64,000 bases of DNA, from assembly GCF_000760935.2 (NCBI RefSeq), contig NZ_CP049744.1:62001-126000 (forward strand). The letters run 5' to 3'. The notes beneath the pieces are model-generated. The model was not told the DNA's origin. It saw only the letters and a list, made by a program, of their open reading frames with translations, and did not search any database. How positions within the stretch are numbered: position 1 is the first letter of the stretch; every line of letters starts with the position of its first letter. Below are positions 37,101 to 46,469 of the stretch, one piece after another. The position numbers and the translations under genes were made by a program. The DNA comes from Rhodococcoides fascians A25f. Lineage in GTDB: Bacteria > Actinomycetota > Actinomycetes > Mycobacteriales > Mycobacteriaceae.

Positions 37101-39823
37101 AATCGGAGGTCACTCGCTTCGATCTGGCATTGACCGTCACCGATTCCGACCGGCTGGGCGGATCGCTGCGCTACGCAACCGATCTGTTCGACGAGGCCAC
37201 TGTTGGGCGATTCGCGGACGAGTTCACCGCTCTGCTCGACGCGGCACTGGCCGATCCGTCGGCACCGATCGGAGATCTCGCCCCGTGCCAAGACGCCGTG
37301 CTCATCGGCCCGGTCGACGTCCCGGCCCGCACCCTCGGTCAGCTGATCGACGATGCCGTGGCTGCTCGACCCGATGCAGTTGCCCTGCGCTGGAACGGGA
37401 TCGACTACACATACCGCGAGGCGGACGCGTACGCGAATCGGTTGGCTCGCGTTCTGCTGGGGTACGGGGTCGGTCCCGAGACCGTGGTGGCCGTCGCCCT
37501 CCCGCGATCGGCGGAATCGGTTCTGTGCACCTGGGCCGTCACGCGAACCGGCGCGGCGTACCTACCGGTCGATCCCGCCTATCCTGCTGAGCGCATCGCG
37601 CACATGGTCGCCGATTCCGGCGCCGTGCTCGGATTGACGTCGTCGACGGCCCGACGCGGCCTGCCGTCGGAGGTGCCGTGGGTGGAACTCGACGATCCCG
37701 CGACGATCGCCGAGCTCGACCTGGCACCCGCGTCGGCCATCGGAGCAGCCGAACTGTTCGGCCCGGTGTCAGCCTCCACCGCCGCGTACGTCATCTACAC
37801 CTCCGGCTCCACCGGCCGACCGAAGGGCGTCGTGGTGAGCCACCGGGGACTGGCGAATCTGGCCGCGTCCCGCAGGGAGCTGCATCGCATCGAACCGTCG
37901 TCTCGGTTCCTGCACAACACTTCTCCGAGCTTCGACATGGCCGTCGGCGAGATGATCTCGGCACTGTCTGCCGCCGCGACGCTCGTCGTCTCCCCGCCCG
38001 CAATTCTGGGTGGCGCGGAGCTGGCCACATTCATCCGCGACGAGCAGATCACCCATGCGTTGATGACGCCCTCGGCGCTGTCGACCCTCGATCCGGAGGG
38101 ACTCGGGTGCCTCGAAGTGCTGTGCGTCGGTGGTGAGGCGTGCAGCGCCGAACTGGTGGCCAAGTGGAGCCCAGGGCGGCTGCTGCTCAACGGGTACGGG
38201 CCCACCGAGGCCACCGACATCTCGACGCTCGGTGAGGTTCGCCCCGGCGAGCCGATCACGCTGGGCCGACCGCTGCACGGGCTACGCGCGATGGTGCTCG
38301 ACGCGCGTTTGCGTCCCGTGCCGGCCGGAGTGCGCGGAGAACTGTACGTCGCCGGGCCCGCTGTGGCGCGCGGCTACCATCGCCGATCCAGGTTGACCGC
38401 AACACGATTCGTTGCCGACCCACTCGACCCGGGAACGCGGATGTACCGCACCGGCGACGTGGTGCGGCGCACCGCCGACGGTCGACTGCTCTACAGCGGC
38501 CGCGCCGATCAGCAGGTGAAGGTTCGCGGCTTCCGCATCGAACCGGGAGAGATCGACGCGGCGCTGACCACGCACACCGACGTCGATGTCGCGGTGACGC
38601 TCGCAGTGCCGGGCCCCGCGGGGGAGCAGACATTGGTCTCGTACGTCACCGGCACCGCGGCACCCGAGGCCGTGCGCGAGCATGCGCGACGACTGCTGCC
38701 CGCGCACATGGTGCCATCTGCCGTGACGGTCATCGACCAGATTCCTCGCACCGGAACCGGGAAGCTCGATGTCGCCGCGCTCCCGGCACCGGTGTTCGGT
38801 ACCACCGGCTACCGGCCCGCCCGGACGGCGGCCGAGATCGCGGTGGTCGAGGCCTTCGAGTCCGTGTTGGAGACACGACGAATAGGACTGGACGACAACT
38901 TCTTCGACCTCGGGGGCAGCTCACTGTCCGCGATGCGCGTCATCGGCGAGCTTCGAACGCGCTCCTACGACATCGGCATGCAGTCGCTATTGATGGATGC
39001 ATCGGTGACGGCAGTCGCCGAGCGGATCTCGTCCGATTCGGTCGACGCCGAGGAGCTGGCCGTACTGCTACCGCTTCGGGAGTCCGGCGAGGGTGCTCCG
39101 ATGTTCGGTGTCCATCCGATCCTCGGATTGTCCTGGTGCTACGCCGGATTGGGAAGCTACATCGACAATCCGCTGTACGGTCTGCAAACTCCGACACCGA
39201 AGGAACTACCGACCACGCTGGCGCAGTTGGCTTCTCGCTACCTCGACGAGGTCATCCGCGTTGCACCCGATGGCCCGGTGCACCTACTCGGGTGGTCGCT
39301 GGGCGGCGTCATCGCGCACGAGATGGCGGCGCAGCTCGCCGCGTCCGGCCGAACCGTGGCCTCGCTGACGCTGCTCGATGCCCACCACGGAGATCGGGGC
39401 GAGTGGGCCGAGACGATTCCGGTGGCGGACCTGATGTCGGGGCTCGGGCTCGATCTCGCGGTGCCCGACGGTCAGGTCGTCTCTCTCGACACTGCAGGCG
39501 AACTGCTCGACTCCGTCGACACCGGTGGCATCCTCGGCCGCGCCGACATCGAGCGACTCATCGGCGCAGCGAAGCACAATCACTCACTGCTGCAACGACA
39601 TCGACCGAGCGTCTATCCGGGTGATGTCCTGTACGTCGCGGCCGGACTGGACGACGGTGACGGCGTCGGACAGTGGTATCCGCATGTCGCGGGCTCCACC
39701 ACGGTCGTTTCCGCACAGGCCACGCACTGGCAGATGTGCGCACCCGCCACGCTCGCTGCCATCGGTCCGCGGATCGCCCACGAACTTCGCTCCACCGAGA
39801 AGAAAGAAATGACGAATCGATGA
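25175..39823 (+). CDS. Four-module non-ribosomal peptide synthetase, C-A-T-E / C-A-T / C-A-T / C-A-T-TE
   Basis: 4,882-residue cytoplasmic megasynthase. Domain centres by residue: C1 about 25-450 (HHIVLDG near 155, starter type, EntF-like); A1 470-960; T1 at 1002 (LGGDSI); E 1060-1525 ([20 protein letters not shown]); C2 1555-1980 (HHILFDGWS); A2 1995-2470; T2 at 2509; C3 2570-3000; A3 3025-3500; T3 at 3543 (LGGTS); C4 3605-4035; A4 4050-4540; T4 at 4578; TE 4635-4870 (GWSLGG, His in ATHWQMC). Hand-read specificity codes: A1 DAFIVGSIVK, A2 DVWHFSLVDK (the EntF serine code), A3 DALFVGGIFK (6 of 10 with the valine code DAFWIGGTFK), A4 DMGLCGGDIK (unassigned). Predicted product: N-capped D-X-Ser-X-X tetrapeptide. 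TTG start with GAGG upstream. Overlaps the next gene by ATGA. Confidence 0.95.
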   Translation: MESVDSLTIREEELDRTSTEDTRPFPLTAAQRGLWFAQHLLSTVPITIANYLDIRGAVDLDLMRYACRRTAREFGVGSLRLLEKDGEPHQYIDVEQGDDSETVDFRQESDPENAAREWMRTSYGTAVDLTNGRLIKGAMLRISDDRTFWYSHVHHIVLDGYGAVQFMRRVASIYTDVSEGRDPAPSRAGSLGEVYAAEAQYRQSPRFAKDRRYWQSKTTDLPPPPSITGALAPPAARAYVRGGYLPETIERVLDNASNRLDSAFAPLAIAAVATFLARMTGTDDVVLSLPVAGRTTALLRRSGGMVSNVLPVRVRIGPQCTLSALVEDVQLELTGALRHQRYRAEDIRRDAGAGSETRGFFGPAINIMAYETEVTFGPLTGEFNVLSTGPVEDLSINIYPASDGTRSRLEFEGNPNIYGAEQFSDLHRRFLTLFERFLTADSDTRILELDVLDAAERSTLVPLVGPDAVVPALFPDLLRRGVDAAAGNIAVEFGAEKLTYRELDERANAIARALIARGAGPGTGVAVALPRGIASIVALWAVAASGATFVPIDPGYPPERITHMLVDSAVAIGISEHALSQQLPQRVGWLDLEDEDFRAECAGRSTAPITDAHRRATLLEDHAAYMIYTSGSTGTPKGVLVTHAGLATFASDARPELRVNTSSRLLRFSSSSFDASLFEMTQAFSAGATMIVAPPTVIGGAELTHFLRDHRVTHIICAPALLTTVDATELDDLDAVVVGGDVMPPDLVDRFGTKALLFNSYGPTETTIVVTMTQPQTDPRAITIGRPVQGSHAVVLDRRLQPVPPGSAGELYLGGPGIARGYHHRTGLSAARFVADPFGHGRRLYRTGDIVRWTGPLDSAGLEFVGRSDFQVQIHGQRVELGEIDAVLSQFEAVDFAVSVVHRRGEASILVSYVKPADALDHTALRAFASRSLPTHMVPGVFVELDAIPLTPTGKVDRSALPQPTFDSDATAYRAPSTPVERILADAMAVVLQRDSVGVDESFFALGGDSIIAIQLVARVKSLGVVITARDVFERRTVAGLAEVASDVAHQVTLDELPGGGVGDMPLTPIMNQTVRSLTRPDGMDAFHQTVVLTAPADLELDGLRRTVAAILDHHDALRSILTDDGLTIRPTGSVDLDTVVTRVSTTSRPGSREFTSVLVESARVFAARLRPRAGVVLQVVWVAPDTGHPEIIDTHGIGRIIVIAHHLVIDGVSWRILVPDLAAAWHQVQSKAAVQLQPVATSMRRWAHGLNDVALQVQSELASWTALLDGPHDLIGRRPLDPSIDVGATRDQVSVELTAGVTEALIGPLTRAYRGTVDDVLLTALALAVWSERPSSFLVSVESHGRDEDLVPGADLSRTVGWFTSSHPVRLCLDGIDTERVLAGDVSASDSVKRIKEQIRAIPGAGSGFGLLRHLNDDTSAVLAESHSPQIGFNYLGRIATDIPDALRGRGWIPDASMDIGSGSGDRLPVTVALDINAVVLNDRLQATFAFPRGVLDRAEVDRLADRWTAALARLAEHASAPDAGGLTPSDVSLVNVDQNQIDRWEGAHGALDDIWPLAPLQHGLMFHSELTRGHVDVYTAQLVFELAGEIDGARLQRAARRLLARHDSLRTAFVRDNRGTAAALVLTDPELPWRTIDAETTEVPTIAHAERTTRFDLDAPPLLRFVLVNTEDGASLVVTNHHILFDGWSMPIFVKELLVLYAADGPIPIPARTYRDYVKWLDERDHTGALDRWADALAGVEEPSLLAPGHKADHEIPAELAVPLADASVIALEAAARDLSVTVNTVVQAAWALVLAAELGRDDVVFGATVSGRPADLTGVEDTLGLFINTLPVRVRVHRDDTVATLLTRVQAQSVDLLDSHHVGLPEVRSRVGAGAGFDTLTVFESYPVDRSALDRNTDIAGLRVRDLHVTDATHYPLTLITVLEPTVRMTLKYAAGTIDPSRAASIVERFRRALNGLTGDPRRPVAQLDLLSENEHARRAAWNRTEHPVAALTLVDLLAAAGDEHAAETAAVFEGKSLTYANFWARVRCLARYLRSIGIGPDDVVGVAMARSLDQLVAVHAVVAAGGAYLPIDPSMPRTRIEHLITTASPSLILGALVDVPVDVVDLESLDLSGFSTAPLDPLPQLRPDHAAYVLFTSGSTGKPKGVTVSHRAIVNRLLWMQHEYPLTSHDVVLHKTPATFDVSVWELFWPLLVGATTVIAEPDGHRDPMYLSGLIHEHGVTTTHFVPSMLELFLTYGTPEQCTSLRQVFASGEALPRAIVDRYHGAIDAELHNLYGPTEAAVDVTYHRTRAGERGPVPIGAPVWNTTVHVLNSLLTPVPVGVTGELYLGGVQLARGYAARPDLTAARFVAADSGRRLYRTGDLVRWSEDGSLQYLGRNDFQVKIRGQRLELGEVESALLAVDGVHSAVAVVHSDRLVAYIVGTADTDAVAAHAERTLPDYMVPSNIVVLDAMPLGITGKLDRTALPDPLVSPESVVAPSGVSEEAVAQIFSDVLDTERVSVTRSWFALGGDSLTATQVIARINAELDSDLGVRDLFEAPTVRLLTTRLGRGVGSHGIVVGPRPDRIPLSPAQHRMWLLNRFDPSSGAYNIAAAFRVVGALDVDALRTGLIDVVGHHEILRTVYPDGPDGPQQVVTSQYPDVTVARTTEPLFDGALYAVAAQGFDVTVAPPLRVAVLEVSPADHVLVVVAHHIAADGWSMNPLARDVMIAYGSRAAGHAPQWTPLPVQYADYALWTLGRLGAEDDPDSIASQQIRYWTAALEGVPERLALPTDRPHPPVASHRGGRLSIDLEPGTVAAMTSMAERTGTTRFMIAHAALAVALSRISGARDITIGNPVAGRGQRELDDLVGMFVGTLVLRSQIEPSDTFTDVLGAVRERDLDAYANADIPFERLVEILQPPRSTAYHPLFQVMLSIEDASPPAVELPNLSVRPLDTAYVAAKFDLHVTVSFSSDAASWSSPATASIEFVYATDVFDADTVARIAERYRTILTTALADPDLPVGDIPVLFADEPPRLQGAPALAHRTLPDLLAGAVMSAGGSALALEAGGVRWTYSELDDAATVLSRRLIRRGVGPEQYVAVALRRGLSSILATWAVAKTGAAFVPIDPTYPAERLAYMLADSAVVLGITDDRHLGSLPNGPTWMSIDDVADVDSDCTPVGDLDRTEMLRSDHPAYMIYTSGTTGQPKGVVVSHRGLVNLVADLVDRFELDNSSRTLHFASPSFDASVLELLLAVGAGSTMVIADADVFGGVELAAALQRVTHAFVTPAALATVDPSDVSETTTIVVGGEACPPALADAWSARLRMFNGYGPTETTIFATIDGPLEPGAPVSIGSTVRGVESVILDDRMHPVPTGTIGELYLAGDGLARGYHRRFGLTATRFVADHRGRRLYRTGDLIRQDKGRYVYIGRRDAQVKVRGFRIELGEIDAVLATYDGVAQSVSAVIGSQVVGYVVPAVGRVLDPELIRQHSRRFLPTHMVPQVIMILEALPRTGPGKIDRAALPAPTVSTRVFVEPATATERIVADAFAVVLDGPSVGAGDDFFALGGTSLSATRVIAHINDAAGTALPVRALFESTTVRSLAVAVDSAERSALPRLVAGPRPSVVPLSFAQMRMWLLNRFDPTSAAYNIAFAVQLNGTVDHEALQLAVDDVLARHESLRTYFPVVDGDPAQVIARNVALDLCPVDVDDSEMLARVAAVIGRGFDVTDGVPLRGVLLRTAPSAHVLVLVVHHISADGLSMTPLARDVALAYGARSHGTPPQWTPLPVQYADFAVWQRQALGSAEDPTSVLAQQIRYWTQTLADLPAVLELPTDRPRPAVASKRGRAVRFSFPEQTTAGVRSLARSTGSSVFMVLHAAYGALLARLTGSNDIPVGTPVSGRGSGALDDVVGMFVNTLVLRLDVDPSRSFTELVAQTRTVDLAAMEHSDVPFERVVEAVAPARSTAHSPLFQALIALETERPKDMQLPGLEITTFPYESEVTRFDLALTVTDSDRLGGSLRYATDLFDEATVGRFADEFTALLDAALADPSAPIGDLAPCQDAVLIGPVDVPARTLGQLIDDAVAARPDAVALRWNGIDYTYREADAYANRLARVLLGYGVGPETVVAVALPRSAESVLCTWAVTRTGAAYLPVDPAYPAERIAHMVADSGAVLGLTSSTARRGLPSEVPWVELDDPATIAELDLAPASAIGAAELFGPVSASTAAYVIYTSGSTGRPKGVVVSHRGLANLAASRRELHRIEPSSRFLHNTSPSFDMAVGEMISALSAAATLVVSPPAILGGAELATFIRDEQITHALMTPSALSTLDPEGLGCLEVLCVGGEACSAELVAKWSPGRLLLNGYGPTEATDISTLGEVRPGEPITLGRPLHGLRAMVLDARLRPVPAGVRGELYVAGPAVARGYHRRSRLTATRFVADPLDPGTRMYRTGDVVRRTADGRLLYSGRADQQVKVRGFRIEPGEIDAALTTHTDVDVAVTLAVPGPAGEQTLVSYVTGTAAPEAVREHARRLLPAHMVPSAVTVIDQIPRTGTGKLDVAALPAPVFGTTGYRPARTAAEIAVVEAFESVLETRRIGLDDNFFDLGGSSLSAMRVIGELRTRSYDIGMQSLLMDASVTAVAERISSDSVDAEELAVLLPLRESGEGAPMFGVHPILGLSWCYAGLGSYIDNPLYGLQTPTPKELPTTLAQLASRYLDEVIRVAPDGPVHLLGWSLGGVIAHEMAAQLAASGRTVASLTLLDAHHGDRGEWAETIPVADLMSGLGLDLAVPDGQVVSLDTAGELLDSVDTGGILGRADIERLIGAAKHNHSLLQRHRPSVYPGDVLYVAAGLDDGDGVGQWYPHVAGSTTVVSAQATHWQMCAPATLAAIGPRIAHELRSTEKKEMTNR

Positions 39824-40854
39824 AAGCTCCATTCCCGACGGCCACCGTCCGCCGCCTCGCGGTGATGACACTGGCAGTCGGATTGCTGTTCGGCCTGCCC
39901 GCGGTAGCAACGGCAGATCCGGTGACACCTGCGGCCGAGCAGGACCGAGGGCCGGTGGGAACCGTCCGAGGAATCGACAAGATCGACGACGTCCGTTGGG
40001 ATGTGCTCGTCTACTCGCCGTCGATGAACGCCGACATCAAGATTCAGGTGATCCGGCCCGCCGACTCGTCGGTGCCGCGGCCGACGCTGTACATGCTCAA
40101 CGGCGCCGGCGCAGGTGTCGACGGTGCCAACTGGTTGGCCAAGACCGACATCGTGGACTTCTTCGCGGACAAGAACGTCAACGTCGCCATGCCCGTCGGT
40201 GGGTACCTGAGCTATTACACCGATTGGGAGCGCGACGACCCGAAGCTCGGTCGCAACAAGTGGCAGACGTTTCTCACCCACGAGCTACCGCCGGTGCTCG
40301 ACGAGGCGTTGGGGGCCAACGGCGTCAATTCCATCGGTGGGCTCTCGATGTCGGCGGGATCGGTGCTCGATCTCGCGATCCAGGCTCCCGGACTGTACCG
40401 AGGCGTGGCGTCGTACAGCGGATGCGCGCAGACCAGTGATCCGGTGACTCGCAGCTTCATTCGTGCGTTGGTACAGCTGCGCGGTGGCGGCAACACCGAC
40501 AACATGTGGGGACCCGACGGTGATCCGCGTTGGGTGGAACACGACCCACTCGTCAACGCCGAGAAACTCCGCGGACTCGATCTGTTCGTCTCCAATGCCA
40601 GCGGGCTGCCCGGGCCCTACGAGGTGCCCGGCAACGTCCGCCCGGCCGGTTCGCCGCCGCTGGCCGACCAGGTGGTGCTCGGTGGTCTCATCGAGGCCGG
40701 AGCCAACGCCTGTGCTCACAATCTGGTGAACCGACTCGGCGAACTGGGCATCCCCGTCACCACGAATTTCCCTGCGGCCGGGACTCATTCGTGGCAGTAC
40801 TGGCAGGACGCACTGAGGGCATCGTGGCCGACACTGGAGCGGTCGCTGAGCTAG
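39820..40854 (+). CDS. Secreted antigen-85-like acyl/mycolyltransferase (alpha/beta hydrolase)
   Basis: 344-residue exported esterase-fold protein. Signal peptide residues 1-32 (cleavage after VATA). The nucleophile is in GLSMSAGS (Ser about 176) and the catalytic His in [12 protein letters not shown] (about 322), both very close to the antigen 85 motifs, so it is probably a corynomycolyl or acyl transferase acting in the cell envelope. Its ATG overlaps the NRPS stop (ATGA), meaning NRPS and transferase are made together. This suggests, but does not show, that it acts on the peptide product or its export form. Confidence 0.85.
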   Translation: MKAPFPTATVRRLAVMTLAVGLLFGLPAVATADPVTPAAEQDRGPVGTVRGIDKIDDVRWDVLVYSPSMNADIKIQVIRPADSSVPRPTLYMLNGAGAGVDGANWLAKTDIVDFFADKNVNVAMPVGGYLSYYTDWERDDPKLGRNKWQTFLTHELPPVLDEALGANGVNSIGGLSMSAGSVLDLAIQAPGLYRGVASYSGCAQTSDPVTRSFIRALVQLRGGGNTDNMWGPDGDPRWVEHDPLVNAEKLRGLDLFVSNASGLPGPYEVPGNVRPAGSPPLADQVVLGGLIEAGANACAHNLVNRLGELGIPVTTNFPAAGTHSWQYWQDALRASWPTLERSLS

Positions 40855-40857
40855 CGA

Positions 40858-41574
40858 TCACCGCACGTGAGCGAGAACCCAGGTCATTGCTCGAGTGACC
40901 GCACTGCGTGCTTCGTCGGTGTGATCGAGCATGTCGAATCCGTGTCGTCCGTCTGGTACGTCGATGATCTCGAGGTTCGCACCGTGGGCTGCCTCGACAA
41001 AAGCGTGTACCCCCGCGGCGAATTCAGGACGATCGCGACCCACGCGCGTGAGCAGAATCGGCAGTTCGCCCGAATCCGATACGGCAAGAGTGGGATCGAA
41101 TCGCGGCTCGACGCCCCATTCAGGGAGCGTTTGTAGCACCGGGTATGTCAACGCGAGGCAGGTCAGCCACGCCGGAGAGTCTCTCAGCCAGTCGGCAGCG
41201 AGCAACCCGCTCCCGGAAAAGAACCACAGCGCAACTCGATTCGGATCCACTCCGGGGAGTTGTCGAACCTCGTCGAGTCCGATGGCGATCTCATCGGCAG
41301 CTGCAGCACACTCGGCCAACGAAGCCATGTGATGTTCGAGTACGACACCGACGACCCCTGCTGCTGCGGCGATGGATCCGTACCCGACGAAGACCGGTTG
41401 ATCTCGCGGTCGCCATTCGACGCCCGGCGGACGCGGACCGCCGTGAACGAAGACGACTGCGGGCCGAAGTGCATCGTCACCGGGTGCGTTGTTCGGTGCC
41501 CGATAGACGTCGAACGAATCGTGGCATTGACGTAGTGCGTCGGGCGTCGTGAGTACGAACGGCTGCGGTTCCAT
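40858..41574 (-). CDS. Alpha/beta hydrolase
   Basis: 238-residue cytoplasmic hydrolase. Oxyanion-hole strand VVFVHGGPRP (about residues 39-48), a nucleophile region WFFSGSGLL that departs from strict GxSxG, and a C-terminal GRHGFDMLDH supplying the likely catalytic His. Dienelactone-hydrolase or peptidase-S9-like. It directly follows a padR gene with no gap, so the two are cotranscribed. It is convergent with the antigen-85-like gene (3-nt gap). Substrate unknown. Confidence 0.75.
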   Translation of the reverse strand: MEPQPFVLTTPDALRQCHDSFDVYRAPNNAPGDDALRPAVVFVHGGPRPPGVEWRPRDQPVFVGYGSIAAAAGVVGVVLEHHMASLAECAAAADEIAIGLDEVRQLPGVDPNRVALWFFSGSGLLAADWLRDSPAWLTCLALTYPVLQTLPEWGVEPRFDPTLAVSDSGELPILLTRVGRDRPEFAAGVHAFVEAAHGANLEIIDVPDGRHGFDMLDHTDEARSAVTRAMTWVLAHVR

Positions 41575-42120
41575 TCACTTACCTCCGTCGATGGTGCGCT
41601 GGAAATGGTCGATCGCCCAGCGGGCCCAGTCGGCCAGAGCGTCGTCTGCGCGGATTCCGTACTCCGCGGCGATATGCCCGAACGCCGAGGGCCCTTCGGG
41701 GACGAGATCGCGGTTCGGTTCCCGTACACGGCGGAGCTCGGCCGCCTCCGACTCCGCATGCTCGAGAATCCGCGTCAGCACGTCGATCGCATCCTCGGGC
41801 TCGAGTGCCGACAGCAGGAACAGCCGAAGGATATTTTCGTTCCGCACAACAGCCGGGCGAATCGGGGTCTCGACCAGCCACCGCCTGAGTTCGTCTCGTC
41901 CGGCCTCGGTGATGGAGTACGTCCGCCTGCCCCGCGCTCCACGTTCGATCACCTCGATGTGACCGGCAGCGTCGAGGCGGTTCAGCTCCGGATAGATGCT
42001 GGTGTGCCCGGCTGTCCAGGCATGTTTGCCTATTCCTTCTGCGCTCAGGGCTTCGGTGAGGTCGTATCCGCTACGCGACTCGATGGCGAGAAGGCCGAGC
42101 AGTGCGTGCGGGAGCGACAT
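41575..42120 (-). CDS. PadR family transcriptional regulator
   Basis: 181-residue regulator with the PadR winged helix (MSLPHALLGLLAIESRSGYDLTEAL, TSIYPELNRLDAAGHIEV) and the C-terminal helical Vir_act_alpha_C-type domain (about 90-175). The ATG lies 6 nt after a TAAGCT box (leaderless). It is cotranscribed with the hydrolase and divergent from the MFS gene at 42241, a layout that suggests it represses efflux and hydrolase together. Confidence 0.88.
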   Translation of the reverse strand: MSLPHALLGLLAIESRSGYDLTEALSAEGIGKHAWTAGHTSIYPELNRLDAAGHIEVIERGARGRRTYSITEAGRDELRRWLVETPIRPAVVRNENILRLFLLSALEPEDAIDVLTRILEHAESEAAELRRVREPNRDLVPEGPSAFGHIAAEYGIRADDALADWARWAIDHFQRTIDGGK

Positions 42121-42126
42121 ACCGGG

Positions 42127-42132
42127 AGCTTA
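42127..42132 (-). promoter_or_regulatory. -10 box TAAGCT, probable leaderless promoter of padR
   Basis: TAAGCT (minus strand) ends 6 nt before ATG 42120. A GACATGTC palindrome at 42145-42152, upstream of it, may be an operator. Confidence 0.45.
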
Positions 42133-42240
42133 GATTCCAATTTCGACATGTCAAGAGTGGCACGTCGCCCTCCTTCACTCAGCGCTGTTCCGACCGGGAT
42201 GGGTTTGGACAGCACGATCGGATGCGTGAATTCTTGTTGT

Positions 42241-43476
42241 GTGAACACAGCAACTACCTCGCGCACCGGGGTGAGCACGCCCGTCGTTGCGCTGATGGCC
42301 GTCGCCACCGGACTCTCCGCCGGCGGTAACTACCTCAACCAGCCACTGCTCGATCTCATCGCCACCGAGTTCGGTGTCTCGGAATCGGCCGCCGCGGTCT
42401 CGGTGACCGTCGCACAGATCTCGTACGCGCTGGGGCTGCTGCTGCTCGTTCCTCTCGGCGATGTGGTGGACCGTCGGAAACTCAGCGTCGGCCTCATGGT
42501 TCTCGCAGCAACAGGTCAGGCTGTCACCGGCTTCGCACCGGGACTGTCGTGGCTACTGGTCGGCACCGCAATCGCCGGATTGTTCTCGGTCGCCGCGCAA
42601 GTGATCGTGCCGTTCGCCGCATCGATGGCCCACCCGGAACAGTCCGGACGCATCGTCGGCATCGTGATGGGCGGACTGCTGACGGGAATCCTGCTGGCCC
42701 GCAGCATCTCGGGACTGCTGTCCTCGGTCACCGGCTGGCAGGGCGTCTACCGGCTCGCCGCGGTGCTGATGCTCATCTCCGCTGCCGGACTGTGGCGGGT
42801 ACTGCCGCGTCGCACCGCCACGGCGGACGTCACCTATGGCTCGGCGCTGTTCTCCATGGGTCGGCTGGTGCGCACCCACGCGCGGCTGCGCACGCGCGCT
42901 CTGCTCGGCGGCCTGGCCTTCGCGTCGGTGAGCACCGTGTTCGCCAGCATGACGCTGTTGCTCTCCGGTGACCGGTTCGGATTCAGTGCCGCACAGATCG
43001 GTCTGATCGGACTGACCGGCGTAGCAGGCGCTCTGATGGCCTCGGTCGCAGGCAGACTTGCAGACCGCGGACTGGTCCAGTGGGCCAGCGGTACCTGCGC
43101 CGTCCTGCTGATCGCGGTATGGCCACTGTTCGCCCTCGGCGGGCAGTACTGGGTGGTGTTCGTGATCTCGTTCGTGCTCGTCGACCTGGCGTTGCAGGGC
43201 GTGCACGTGAGCAATCAAAATGTCGTCTACGCCCTCGATCCGGCCGCTCGCGCCCGCATCAACTCCGTATACATGACGACGTACTTCGTGGGCGCATCAG
43301 CCGGCTCTGCCGTCGGCACACTGGCCTGGGAACACTTCGAGTGGACGGGCGTCTGCGTCGCCGGAGCCGGATTCGCCGTCCTCGCCCTACTGGTGTGGCT
43401 GTGGGACATGCAGGTCGAGCGACTTACCAGCGAGCCAATGCCCTCAACGATTCCGGTGTGCCGGCGTAGTGATTGA
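42241..43476 (+). CDS. MFS transporter (AraJ-like sugar/drug efflux type)
   Basis: 411-residue, 12-helix facilitator. Begins with GTG 42241 (VNTATTSRTG); the first helix contains GLSAGGNYLNQPLLDLIA, typical of arabinose-efflux-type permeases, followed by the motif A-like LVPLGDVVDRRKLSVG. It is divergent from a PadR repressor. It could export the NRPS product, being 2.4 kb from that gene, but nothing in sequence links them. Its last 53 nt overlap the convergent muramidase gene. Confidence 0.85.
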   Translation: MNTATTSRTGVSTPVVALMAVATGLSAGGNYLNQPLLDLIATEFGVSESAAAVSVTVAQISYALGLLLLVPLGDVVDRRKLSVGLMVLAATGQAVTGFAPGLSWLLVGTAIAGLFSVAAQVIVPFAASMAHPEQSGRIVGIVMGGLLTGILLARSISGLLSSVTGWQGVYRLAAVLMLISAAGLWRVLPRRTATADVTYGSALFSMGRLVRTHARLRTRALLGGLAFASVSTVFASMTLLLSGDRFGFSAAQIGLIGLTGVAGALMASVAGRLADRGLVQWASGTCAVLLIAVWPLFALGGQYWVVFVISFVLVDLALQGVHVSNQNVVYALDPAARARINSVYMTTYFVGASAGSAVGTLAWEHFEWTGVCVAGAGFAVLALLVWLWDMQVERLTSEPMPSTIPVCRRSD

Positions 43477-44134
43477 CGTCGGTGCGCCCGTCGATTCCGG
43501 GGATCGTGCCGCGGTCGGTGAACTGCCAGAACAGCCATTCGGTCCAGCCGCCGGGTAAGGGCCCCAGCTCGTCGTTGTAGTCGGCGATCCACAGCGGGTA
43601 GTTGTTGAACTCGTGGGTGTCGGCCATCGCCGTCCGCCAGAAGTTGGGATACGTGTAGATGAACGGCTGACGTCCGGTCAGCGTCTGAACGGTGTTCAGG
43701 TAGCGGTGCGTCCAGTCGATCAGCTCGGCAGGAGACTTGCCTTTGGCGTCTTCGAGGTCGAGTACCGGCGGCAGATCGCCCGGGCCGTTGATGCCCAGCA
43801 CCAGTGCGGAGTAGTACGCGCCCTGCAGTTCCGGGGAGAGAGTCACATCGGCGTAGTGGTACGCCCCGCGCGCCACGGAGGCCGTACGCATGACGATCGA
43901 GTCCTCGACGAAGTACGGGTTGACGTAGTCGAGACCCTCGGTCGCCTTGACCATCGCGAACCCGTGGCCTGCGGCTTTGACGGTGTGCCAATCGATGGCA
44001 GTGCCGTCGATGTGTTGCCACGACGAGACGTCCGGTCCCTGCGGAACGGCAGAGGCGACCGCAGGCACGGCACACGTGATGACGCCGACCGACAGGATTC
44101 CGAAGAGGGCACGAACTGTGCGAGAGAAGACCAC
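43424..44134 (-). CDS. Secreted GH25 muramidase (lysozyme-like)
   Basis: 236-residue exported glycoside hydrolase family 25 protein. The signal peptide is followed by the mature start (VPQGPDVSSWQH, with the family DxSxxQ), the catalytic acidic motif PPVLDLEDAKG and FIYTYPNFW. It cleaves peptidoglycan at N-acetylmuramic acid. GTG 44134 is 7 nt after a TAGCCT box, which favours it over the in-frame TTG at 44170. It may serve cell-wall remodelling. Confidence 0.87.
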   Translation of the reverse strand: MVFSRTVRALFGILSVGVITCAVPAVASAVPQGPDVSSWQHIDGTAIDWHTVKAAGHGFAMVKATEGLDYVNPYFVEDSIVMRTASVARGAYHYADVTLSPELQGAYYSALVLGINGPGDLPPVLDLEDAKGKSPAELIDWTHRYLNTVQTLTGRQPFIYTYPNFWRTAMADTHEFNNYPLWIADYNDELGPLPGGWTEWLFWQFTDRGTIPGIDGRTDVNHYAGTPESLRALARW

Positions 44135-44141
44135 CGGGCTG

Positions 44142-44147
44142 AGGCTA
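44142..44147 (-). promoter_or_regulatory. -10 box TAGCCT, probable leaderless promoter
   Basis: TAGCCT (minus strand) lies 7 nt before GTG 44134 of the GH25 gene and decides the start choice. Confidence 0.45.
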
Positions 44148-44172
44148 GGGGCCCGGACCTGGGCACTCAATG

Positions 44173-44201
44173 GTGAACAGTCACTAATGCGCTCTGTTCA
44201 C
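44173..44201. promoter_or_regulatory. Inverted repeat GTGAACAG-N13-CTGTTCAC
   Basis: Perfect 8-bp arms (44173-44180 and 44194-44201) between the muramidase and the divergent stand-alone thioesterase gene. Candidate operator shared by both; regulator unknown. Confidence 0.45.
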
Positions 44202-44329
44202 AGACGTGGTTGAGTCGTCGGTAATGAGACGTGGGTAACACTCACGCTGCCGACGGCGACATACCCAGAGTCGGCACGAACAAACCCTATGGAAACACGA
44301 ACTACATCTCTTGGCTCGGAGGCGCACCC

Positions 44330-45016
44330 ATGACTGTCGTGAACGATCTTCCCCATCTGGCCCTCACGGAACTCGACCCGTCGAACTATGCGGTACCCAC
44401 CATTGCGCCGATCCGAACCACCGGCCATCTCGATCCCGTGTTCTGCGTCCACCCGCTGGTAGGTCTGGTCGATTGCTACGCAGGTCTGGCCACTCACGTC
44501 GACGACGCCCGGCCCATCTACGGCGTCCAGGTACCGGCGTCCGGTGAACGCTCCGAGTCCCTCGCGGCATTGGCCGCCTCCTACGCCGACGACATCGTTC
44601 GTGTCCAGCCCGCCGGTGCAGTCCACCTCCTGGGGATGTCGTTCGGCGGAGTTCTCGCCCACGCCATCGCCGTCGAACTACAGAGCCGCGGCGTCACCGT
44701 GGGAGCGCTGACGCTGCTCGACAGCGACCCGGTCCGCGCCCGCGCCGAGGGAGCGGATCTCCTCGCGTCCATGGGCGACGAGATCGATCGCAGTCACGTC
44801 GAGGAGTTGCTGGCCGTCGCCTCGCACAACGACGAGCTCGTGCAGCGGCACCTGCCCGGCATCTACTTCGGCGACATCCTCGCCGTCTCGTCCGTGGGAA
44901 CCGACTCCGGTTCCGCATGGCATCCCTTCGTGTGCGGCACGGTCGCCAAGTACCTCGTGCCCGACGCCACCTCGTTCGACGTCGTCGGCCCGTTGGTGGA
45001 CAGCTACCTCAGCTGA
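44330..45016 (+). CDS. Stand-alone thioesterase-like protein, NRPS TE paralogue lacking catalytic His
   Basis: 228-residue alpha/beta hydrolase-fold protein alignable by eye with the C-terminal TE of the NRPS at 25175: VHLLGMSFGGVLAH against [21 protein letters not shown] against LTLLDAH, and HNDELVQRHLPGIYFGDIL against [19 protein letters not shown]. Nucleophile Ser and Asp are kept, but the TE motif ATHWQM is ATSFDV here, so the catalytic His is Ser. It is probably inactive as a thioesterase, or repurposed. The ATG follows GGAGG at good spacing. Confidence 0.8.
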   Translation: MTVVNDLPHLALTELDPSNYAVPTIAPIRTTGHLDPVFCVHPLVGLVDCYAGLATHVDDARPIYGVQVPASGERSESLAALAASYADDIVRVQPAGAVHLLGMSFGGVLAHAIAVELQSRGVTVGALTLLDSDPVRARAEGADLLASMGDEIDRSHVEELLAVASHNDELVQRHLPGIYFGDILAVSSVGTDSGSAWHPFVCGTVAKYLVPDATSFDVVGPLVDSYLS

Positions 45017-45025
45017 TCTCTTGCC

Positions 45026-46363
45026 CTATCCCAGCCAGTCCAGCACCGCCGCGGCCGTCCAGGATTGCTGCATGCTGCCGAGCGGCTTTCCGGTGAACGG
45101 CTCGTAGTATTCGGCGAAGCTACCGTCGCTGGCCTGACGCAATCCCTCGTCCCGCAGGGACAGTGACCGCTCGGACCAACCGCGACGCGCGAACGCCCAC
45201 GAGAACAACCACGTCATCACCGGCCACACCGGCCCGCGCCAATATTCGCGGGCGCGGAAGTCCTTCGACACCGGCGACGTCGAGGGCGGGACGGCGTACC
45301 GAAGATCCGGATGGCCGCAGAATCGTGTGCCCTCGAAGATTCGCAACAGATTGCGCTCCTGCTCGCGGGGCAGACCACCGCACAACAACGGCGCGAACAT
45401 CGCGATGGTCTCGGTACCGATCCACTGGCCGGTGCGCAGATCGAAGTCACGAGCCCCACCGGAGCGCGAATCCGTCGTCGCGACGACGCCCTTGCGGAAC
45501 TTCTCGGCCCACGAGCGCAACTCGCGAACGTCGGAGCGCGGACGCGAATGGTCCTCCCCGATGGTGGCGAGCACGTCGCATGCCACCGCGAAGATGGCAC
45601 TGACGAACACGTCCTCGACAGCAAAGCTCATTTTGGTCTTCAACGCGTCGTCGTCGTACCCGACCTGCTTCATCTCCTCCACCAACCAGATGTAACGGTC
45701 GTACTCGAGGTTGCTGGGCCGCTGAGAGGCGTCGGTGATGACCGCCTTGTCCTCCCTGAAGTACGGATCCATCTCTCCGGGAACAACATTGGCGTAGGCC
45801 GAATCCCAGCGCGGCGAGTTGTCCATACCCGACTCCCAGCCGTGGAACAACGCGATGCGTCCGTTGTCGTCGACGTCGCGAGCCTGCGCGAGCCAACGAT
45901 GCCACCGCACCAGATCGCCCCAGCGTCGATCGAGAAACTCCTCGGCGACGGCGCGCGTGGTCCGCCCGTGGCGCTTGGAGTGATCGAGGATGCGCTGCAC
46001 GGCAATCGCGTGCACCGGGGGTTGGGTGATGCCGGAGGTCTGCGGGTTCATCGGAGCCTGCGGGGCGAGGGTACCGGTGGCCCACCGCGCTGGACCGGGA
46101 AAGTAGCCGTCGACCCCGTTGGCGAAGACGATGTGCGGGATCATCCCGTTCTTCCACTGCGCCGAGAGCAGCGTGTCCATTTCCACCACGGCACGCTCGA
46201 CACTCAGCGGTGCCAGCCCGACGGAGACGAATGCCGCGTCCCAGCTCCACATGTGCGGATACAGCCTCGGGGCCGCGCTGGTCATGGTGCCCAGGTCGTT
46301 TCCTCGAAGCAGGTACGCCGCCCGTGCCGCCAACTGCGTGGAAGTGAAACCTCGATCGCCCAT
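45026..46363 (-). CDS. Glucosylglycerate hydrolase-like GH63 enzyme
   Basis: 445-residue cytoplasmic (alpha/alpha)6-barrel hydrolase. The segment LRGNDLGTMTSAAPRLYPHMWSWDAAFV near the N terminus and the active-site stretch FHGWESGMDNSPRWD match GH63 glucosyl/mannosylglycerate hydrolases; the length matches mycobacterial GgH (about 446). It would release glycerate and glucose from glucosylglycerate, a compatible solute and methylglucose-lipopolysaccharide precursor. The ATG at 46363 was chosen because homology begins there (MGDRGFTSTQLAARAAYLLRG). Convergent with the thioesterase-like gene. Confidence 0.85.
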   Translation of the reverse strand: MGDRGFTSTQLAARAAYLLRGNDLGTMTSAAPRLYPHMWSWDAAFVSVGLAPLSVERAVVEMDTLLSAQWKNGMIPHIVFANGVDGYFPGPARWATGTLAPQAPMNPQTSGITQPPVHAIAVQRILDHSKRHGRTTRAVAEEFLDRRWGDLVRWHRWLAQARDVDDNGRIALFHGWESGMDNSPRWDSAYANVVPGEMDPYFREDKAVITDASQRPSNLEYDRYIWLVEEMKQVGYDDDALKTKMSFAVEDVFVSAIFAVACDVLATIGEDHSRPRSDVRELRSWAEKFRKGVVATTDSRSGGARDFDLRTGQWIGTETIAMFAPLLCGGLPREQERNLLRIFEGTRFCGHPDLRYAVPPSTSPVSKDFRAREYWRGPVWPVMTWLFSWAFARRGWSERSLSLRDEGLRQASDGSFAEYYEPFTGKPLGSMQQSWTAAAVLDWLG

Positions 46364-46469
46364 GCAGACAGTTTGCGTCCATACGCGCAATTCCGCTCGT
46401 TTGGATTGCGGACCGAACCTGACCGCTATCGGGCCTAGTGTGAATTTCACCAGCCACCAGGAGGAAAAG

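Noticed and set aside
25175..39823. Assignment of the NRPS to a catecholate or hydroxamate siderophore
   Set aside because: C1 and A2 resemble EntF, but no DHB, ornithine hydroxylase, MbtH or siderophore-receptor genes are in the window, and the other A codes do not fit.
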